Below are positions 24,322-27,696 of a stretch of 27,696 nucleotides of DNA, in pieces. Made by a program: the position numbers and the translations under genes. The stretch's first letter is position 1, and each line of letters opens with the position of its first letter. A model generated the notes under the pieces. The model was not told the origin of the DNA. It saw nothing but the letters and a program-made list of their open reading frames with translations, and did no database searches. Source of the DNA: an uncultured Thermomicrobia bacterium (lineage in GTDB: Bacteria; Chloroflexota; Chloroflexia; Thermomicrobiales; JALYUS01); contig CALBSO010000072.1 in the NCBI GenBank assembly GCA_937968015.1, forward strand, positions 1 through 27,696, in the 5' to 3' direction.

Positions 24322-24604
24322 CACGGCCAGCTGCTCCGGGGGTCGTTGGAGAATTTGGGAATGCAACAAAATGGGCGCGGCGAACGTTCCTTTCCTGTAG
24401 AGACTCGATGTGACTGCTATGATGGGGGCCGCGCCGCATTTTTCAGCAAATCCTTATGGCGCATTCAGGCGGCATTCAGGGAAGGCAGCGATACTGTGCG
24501 CGGACGAGATCGGGGATGGTCCGAGGTGACGGTCGAACGGATAAACAGGAAGCCGCACCCACCTGCCACACATCCGGCGCCGACGAGCGCCCCCGGTCCG
24601 TCTT

Positions 24605-24634
24605 TTTTCATGCCCATCTTCATCGAGATACAAT
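24605..24634 (+). promoter_or_regulatory. candidate promoter of the first S41 protease gene
   Basis: TTTTCA (24605-24610) and TACAAT (24629-24634) are spaced by 18 bases and lie 44 bases before the ATG at 24678. Each hexamer matches consensus at four or five positions. Weak but well placed. Confidence 0.35.
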
Positions 24635-24677
24635 GGCTCCGCCCATCGGTGAGACCGTGAGAAAGGCTGATTGTTTG

Positions 24678-26033
24678 ATGCCTACCCCAGTGAACGCGCG
24701 TGCCCGAATCGCGCTCGTACTCGTCTTCACCTGCTCGCTCTTCCTCGCGCTCCCGGCTGCGCCAACCGGCGCCACATCGCTCAATATCGAGGCGGAACTG
24801 AAGATCGTCAAGACCGCGTACGACGCCATCCTCAAGAATCTCTACACGGAACCGGACACGGTCGCGCTCCTCACCAATGCGCAGCAGGAGGCGCAGAAGG
24901 CGCTCGACCAGTCCCTGCCGCTCGACGCGCTGGATGGCAAGAGCACAAGCGAGCAATGGGAAATCTTCGCACAGAATGTCCGCGTGATGATCGGCCAGTC
25001 GAATGTCTCCGGCATCGCATCAGGCGATCTCGCGCACCGGCTCGTCACGAATATGACGGAGACGATCAATGACCGGCATACCTACTTCATCCCGGCGAAG
25101 CAGGCAGATGCCGAGCGGCGCGCGTTGCAGGGCGATTCGAGCATCGTCAACTTCGGCTTCGTCTCCATCACCGTCAACGGCGATCTCTATGTCCAGCAGG
25201 TGATCCCGAACAGTGCGGTTGATGAGGCGGGCCTCCGATACGGCGACCATGTGCTCGCGCTCAATGGGCAGCCCGTGACCGGCGACACCCGCGCGGCCCT
25301 GTTCGCCAACCCACAGGAGGGCCAGACCGACACGATCACCGTGCAGCACGTCGGCGACGCGAACCCGACCGATCTGACGGTGCATATTCACCGCTATACC
25401 CGCCTCTCGCTCATTTCGCGCGTGCTGGACGGGCATATTGGCTACATCGAGACCTTTGAATTTTACGACACGATCCCCCAGGAGTTCGATGACGCGCTGG
25501 CAAGCCTCCACAAGCAGAATGTGGACAGCATCATCATTGACTTTCGTGGCAACCGGGGCGGTGTCAACGTGGACCATGTCATGGGCCGCTTCCTGAAGTC
25601 CGGCACCGTACTCGGCATGTCGAAGGGGCGTCGAGTCAATGCGCGCCAGACCGCGCACTCCGACGGCCAGGAACGTGAGACGCTGCCGGTCGTCGTCCTC
25701 GTGGATGACGCCAGCGGCTCCGCGAGCGAGATCGCCGCGCTCGCCTTCGAGGAGAATGGCGCGGGCACGGTGATCGGCACAAAAACCGCCGGTGCGGTCG
25801 GCAGCACGTCGCGCTTCGAACTCGGCGACAGCAGCCTGCTCTCCATCACCATCGCCGTCTACATTTCCGCGAAAGGCGCGTCGCTGAACACCATCGGCGT
25901 GTCGCCGGACCTCACCGTGGAGCGCACGAAGGACGACATCGTCGCCGGCCGCGACCCGCAACTCGATGCCGCCATTACGAACGCGAACGCGAAGGTCTAT
26001 AGGGGCGCCTTCGCGCCGCTCCTGGCGGCCTGA
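24678..26033 (+). CDS. secreted S41-family peptidase-like protein, copy 1
   Basis: This 451-residue exported protein has a signal peptide at residues 1-32 (LVLVFTCSLFLALPAAPTGA). A helical N-terminal domain carries NLYTEPDTVALLTNA and DRHTYF, and a PDZ-like domain sits at about 165-235 (YVQQVIPNSAVDEAGLRYGDHVLALNGQPV). The S41 catalytic domain includes HIGYIETFEF, IIIDFRGNRGG and the serine motif GSASE with Ser348. The canonical lysine of CtpA/CtpB (in FGKG) is replaced: the site reads GTKTAGAVG, with Ala373 at the aligned position. It may use a different mechanism (as tricorn-type S41 enzymes do) or be a binding protein. ATG at 24678 is chosen for the signal peptide; GTG at 24657 is possible. 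It is followed after 48 bases by a paralogue. Confidence 0.85.
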   Translation: MPTPVNARARIALVLVFTCSLFLALPAAPTGATSLNIEAELKIVKTAYDAILKNLYTEPDTVALLTNAQQEAQKALDQSLPLDALDGKSTSEQWEIFAQNVRVMIGQSNVSGIASGDLAHRLVTNMTETINDRHTYFIPAKQADAERRALQGDSSIVNFGFVSITVNGDLYVQQVIPNSAVDEAGLRYGDHVLALNGQPVTGDTRAALFANPQEGQTDTITVQHVGDANPTDLTVHIHRYTRLSLISRVLDGHIGYIETFEFYDTIPQEFDDALASLHKQNVDSIIIDFRGNRGGVNVDHVMGRFLKSGTVLGMSKGRRVNARQTAHSDGQERETLPVVVLVDDASGSASEIAALAFEENGAGTVIGTKTAGAVGSTSRFELGDSSLLSITIAVYISAKGASLNTIGVSPDLTVERTKDDIVAGRDPQLDAAITNANAKVYRGAFAPLLAA

Positions 26034-26081
26034 CTTTGTGTTGATGGATGGCACGCGGATACTCCGAGGGAGCATGACCGG

Positions 26082-27494
26082 ATGGGTGTCGGGTTGGGGA
26101 GGGTCGTAGGAATGATCGGGCGTTGTCGTCGGTCCATGCGTCGTTTGTTCCTGCTCGTCGCGGTCATCGGCCTGCTCTTTGCCGCGCCGGTTTCCACAGG
26201 CGCGGCATCTGATGTCAGCGAAGAACTGGCAATCACCAGACAGGCGTATGATCTCCTCGTTGCGGACCTCTACACACCGCCGGACACGGTCGCGCTTCTG
26301 ACGAATGCATACGTGGAGGCGCAACACGCGCTCGGTGGGCAGGCCGCGCTTCCCTCGCTCGATGGCGACGCGGCGGCGCAATGGAGCGTGTTCGAGACGA
26401 GCATCCGTGACCTTGCGGCGAACAGTAACGCGCGTCTCGCGGCAGGCAACCTCCGCGAACGTCTGATCCGCAGCATGGTCAGGACGATTGACGACGGCCA
26501 CACCTTCTACCTGACGAAGCAGGAATCGGACGCGCGAAGAGTGGTGAGTTCGGGCGATAACGGCCTCGTCAATTACGGCTACAACATCGTCGTATACAAC
26601 AACGGCTACTACATCTCCACGCTCCTTCCCGGCGGCAACATGGAGGCGGCGGGTGGGCGCGTCGGTGATCAGTTGCTCATCATTGACGGCCAGACCGTCA
26701 CGCGGGCGAACTACAGCGACCTGATCGCGAAGCAGGAGGAGGGGAGCGTTCACACCTTTACCGTCCTGCATCGCAACGAAACGGAACCGGTGCAGTTGAC
26801 GGTCACGATCAATCGCTACGAGCGCCAACCCCTCGTCTTCCGGGTGATTGACGGGCATATCGGCTACATTCAGGTCGTCGCGTTCTCCTATCGGAACCTC
26901 GTGGACAAACTCGATGAGGCGCTGGCGGCGCTTCATATGTGGGGTGTTGATAGCCTGATCCTCGATCTGCGGGATAACCCCGGCGGCGCGGATGCCGTGG
27001 CGCAACCGTTTCTTGGGCGCTTCCTGCCGACAGGAACCGTCGTCGGCACCGATGAGGGGCGGATTTACGCGCGGCAGTCGCCGCAATCCGCCCTCAAGGC
27101 ACAGAAGATCGCACAGAGCGATGGCCGCGACCCGGAGACGCTGCCGATCGTCGCCCTTATCAACAGTCGCAGCGCCTCATGGGGCGAGATAACGCCGCTC
27201 GCGCTGCATGAATTTCGCGATGCGCCGCTGATCGGCACGCAGACCCTGGGCCTGCTGGGGAACGATGTTGTCTATCCCCTGCGTGACGGGACATCCGTCG
27301 CCATCACGGTCGGTGTCTACACGTCCGCACAGGGGCAAACATTGAACAAGATCGGCATCACGCCGGATGTCGTTGTCGCCAATCCTACCCCGGAGGAGAT
27401 CATCAATGGGCGTGACGCGCAACTCGACGCCGCCATCATCAGTGCGAACGCGAAGGTCTATGCGCGCACCTTCGCGCCGCTCCTGGCCGCTTAG
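26082..27494 (+). CDS. secreted S41-family peptidase-like protein, copy 2
   Basis: This 470-residue tandem paralogue of the preceding gene has the same domain order: a basic N-terminus and signal helix (RRLFLLVAVIGLLFAAPVSTGAA), a helical domain with DLYTPPDTVALLTNA and DDGHTFYL, a PDZ-like region with YYISTLLPGGNMEAAGGRVGDQLLIIDGQTV, then HIGYIQVVAF, LILDLRDNPGG and the serine motif SASWGE (Ser366 aligned to Ser348 of copy 1). The site of the usual lysine reads GTQTLGLLG, so Leu391 stands there and even the nearby lysine of copy 1 is Gln. Both proteins end in the same pattern, NAKVY....FAPLLAA. ATG at 26082 follows GAGGGAG; a later start at Met19 would still keep the signal peptide. Confidence 0.86.
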   Translation: MGVGLGRVVGMIGRCRRSMRRLFLLVAVIGLLFAAPVSTGAASDVSEELAITRQAYDLLVADLYTPPDTVALLTNAYVEAQHALGGQAALPSLDGDAAAQWSVFETSIRDLAANSNARLAAGNLRERLIRSMVRTIDDGHTFYLTKQESDARRVVSSGDNGLVNYGYNIVVYNNGYYISTLLPGGNMEAAGGRVGDQLLIIDGQTVTRANYSDLIAKQEEGSVHTFTVLHRNETEPVQLTVTINRYERQPLVFRVIDGHIGYIQVVAFSYRNLVDKLDEALAALHMWGVDSLILDLRDNPGGADAVAQPFLGRFLPTGTVVGTDEGRIYARQSPQSALKAQKIAQSDGRDPETLPIVALINSRSASWGEITPLALHEFRDAPLIGTQTLGLLGNDVVYPLRDGTSVAITVGVYTSAQGQTLNKIGITPDVVVANPTPEEIINGRDAQLDAAIISANAKVYARTFAPLLAA

Positions 27495-27560
27495 CGTACG
27501 CCGCACATCCTCGTGCATCTGCCCCGATTGCGCGATACTAGACGTGACCAGGGAGATGGC

Positions 27561-27689
27561 GTGGCGAATCTCGTCGAGCACGAAGAAAGTATTCGCGATG
27601 TACCGTTTCTGATCGCGTTCGCGGCGCTCCTCGAAGCATCGGGCGCGGCGACCCGCGTGCCTATCGCGGTGGAGGCTGCCGATGACTGA
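27561..27689 (+). CDS. small ORF of 42 residues, translationally coupled to the next gene
   Basis: A GTG at 27561 preceded by GGGAG five bases upstream opens a 42-codon frame (starts MANLVEHEES, then DVPFLIAFAALLEASGAA). Its stop TGA at 27687-27689 overlaps the ATG at 27682 of the next gene, a typical coupling arrangement. The product is mildly hydrophobic in the middle and acidic overall. No family is recognised. Its reality rests on the ribosome binding site, the GC-rich third codon positions and the overlap. Confidence 0.42.
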   Translation: MANLVEHEESIRDVPFLIAFAALLEASGAATRVPIAVEAADD

Positions 27690-27696
27690 TCTCCCT
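27682..27696 (+). CDS. 5' end of a gene running off the window
   Basis: ATG at 27682 with GGTGGAGG about eight bases upstream begins a frame MTDLP that continues past the window edge. Only five codons are visible, so the product cannot be named. Confidence 0.4.

Larger units (their letters stand above)
24091..24677. other. 587-base stretch without an intact gene
   Basis: The composition is less GC-rich than the flanks, and no frame reads as a credible full protein. It holds a C/T-rich tract (24140-24172), a decayed HicB-like fragment on the minus strand (24205-24321), an extended -10 string TGCTATGAT (24415-24423), a pair of near-identical GGCGCATTCAGG/GGCGGCATTCAGGG words near 24458-24481, and a TACAAT element near the protease start. 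Confidence 0.6.

Noticed and set aside
24163..24660. 165-residue plus-strand open frame before the first S41 gene
   Set aside because: It lacks a ribosome binding site and protein-like composition, and it is antisense to the HicB-like fragment.
25020..27086. 688-residue minus-strand open frame across both S41 genes
   Set aside because: It spans the two paralogues and their gap in antisense with low-complexity Arg/Asp/Val composition and no recognisable domain.

Overview
The window is GC-rich and densely coded. It has frequent GTG/TTG starts, strong GGAGG-type ribosome binding sites and short GC-rich hairpin repeats between genes. The gene content (FHA-ABC exporters next to a Ser/Thr kinase, Tat-type lipoprotein binding proteins, a class-F-like sortase, and a secreted protein with FERRVLTYT/GQHYYQWRY motifs) points to a member of the Chloroflexota, probably close to the Thermomicrobia. 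This is inferred from protein style, not from a marker-gene search. No tRNA, rRNA, CRISPR array, integrase or transposase was seen.

Region 1 (71-6826, minus strand) is a signalling and membrane unit. A transmembrane Ser/Thr kinase with a duplicated extracellular domain (4451-6826) is followed by an ABCG-like transporter carrying three FHA domains (1531-4359), a four-helix membrane protein (858-1520) and a TMEM175-type channel (71-712). FHA domains bind phosphothreonine, so the layout suggests kinase-controlled transport.

Region 2 (7251-16301, plus strand) is a catabolic and uptake cluster. It holds a small winged-helix-like protein, an HpcH/HpaI aldolase, a cytoplasmic gamma-glutamyltransferase-like hydrolase, a D-cysteine desulfhydrase-family PLP enzyme, an M20 N-carbamoyl/ureido amidohydrolase, and a family-5 peptide/opine-type ABC importer (lipoprotein plus two permeases, with no ATPase gene in the window). 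The likely theme is import and breakdown of amino-acid conjugates. uvrB (16502-18562) follows with its own extended -10 promoter.

Region 3 (18742-24090) contains a metal-dependent amidohydrolase, a class-F-like sortase divergent from it, a MOSC protein, a secreted Chloroflexota-type surface protein ending at a textbook intrinsic terminator, and a DapA/NanA-superfamily lyase whose proton-relay residues are replaced.

Region 4 (24091-27696) starts with a gene-poor stretch holding an apparent decayed HicB-type antitoxin fragment. Two tandem paralogous secreted S41-type proteases follow; both keep the serine motif but lack the canonical lysine. A short ORF overlaps the start of a gene that runs off the window.

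Nothing here is a clearly new defence or mobile system. The most distinctive items are the kinase/triple-FHA exporter/4-TM operon, the tandem S41 pair, the HicB remnant, and several families of palindromic or GC-rich intergenic repeats.
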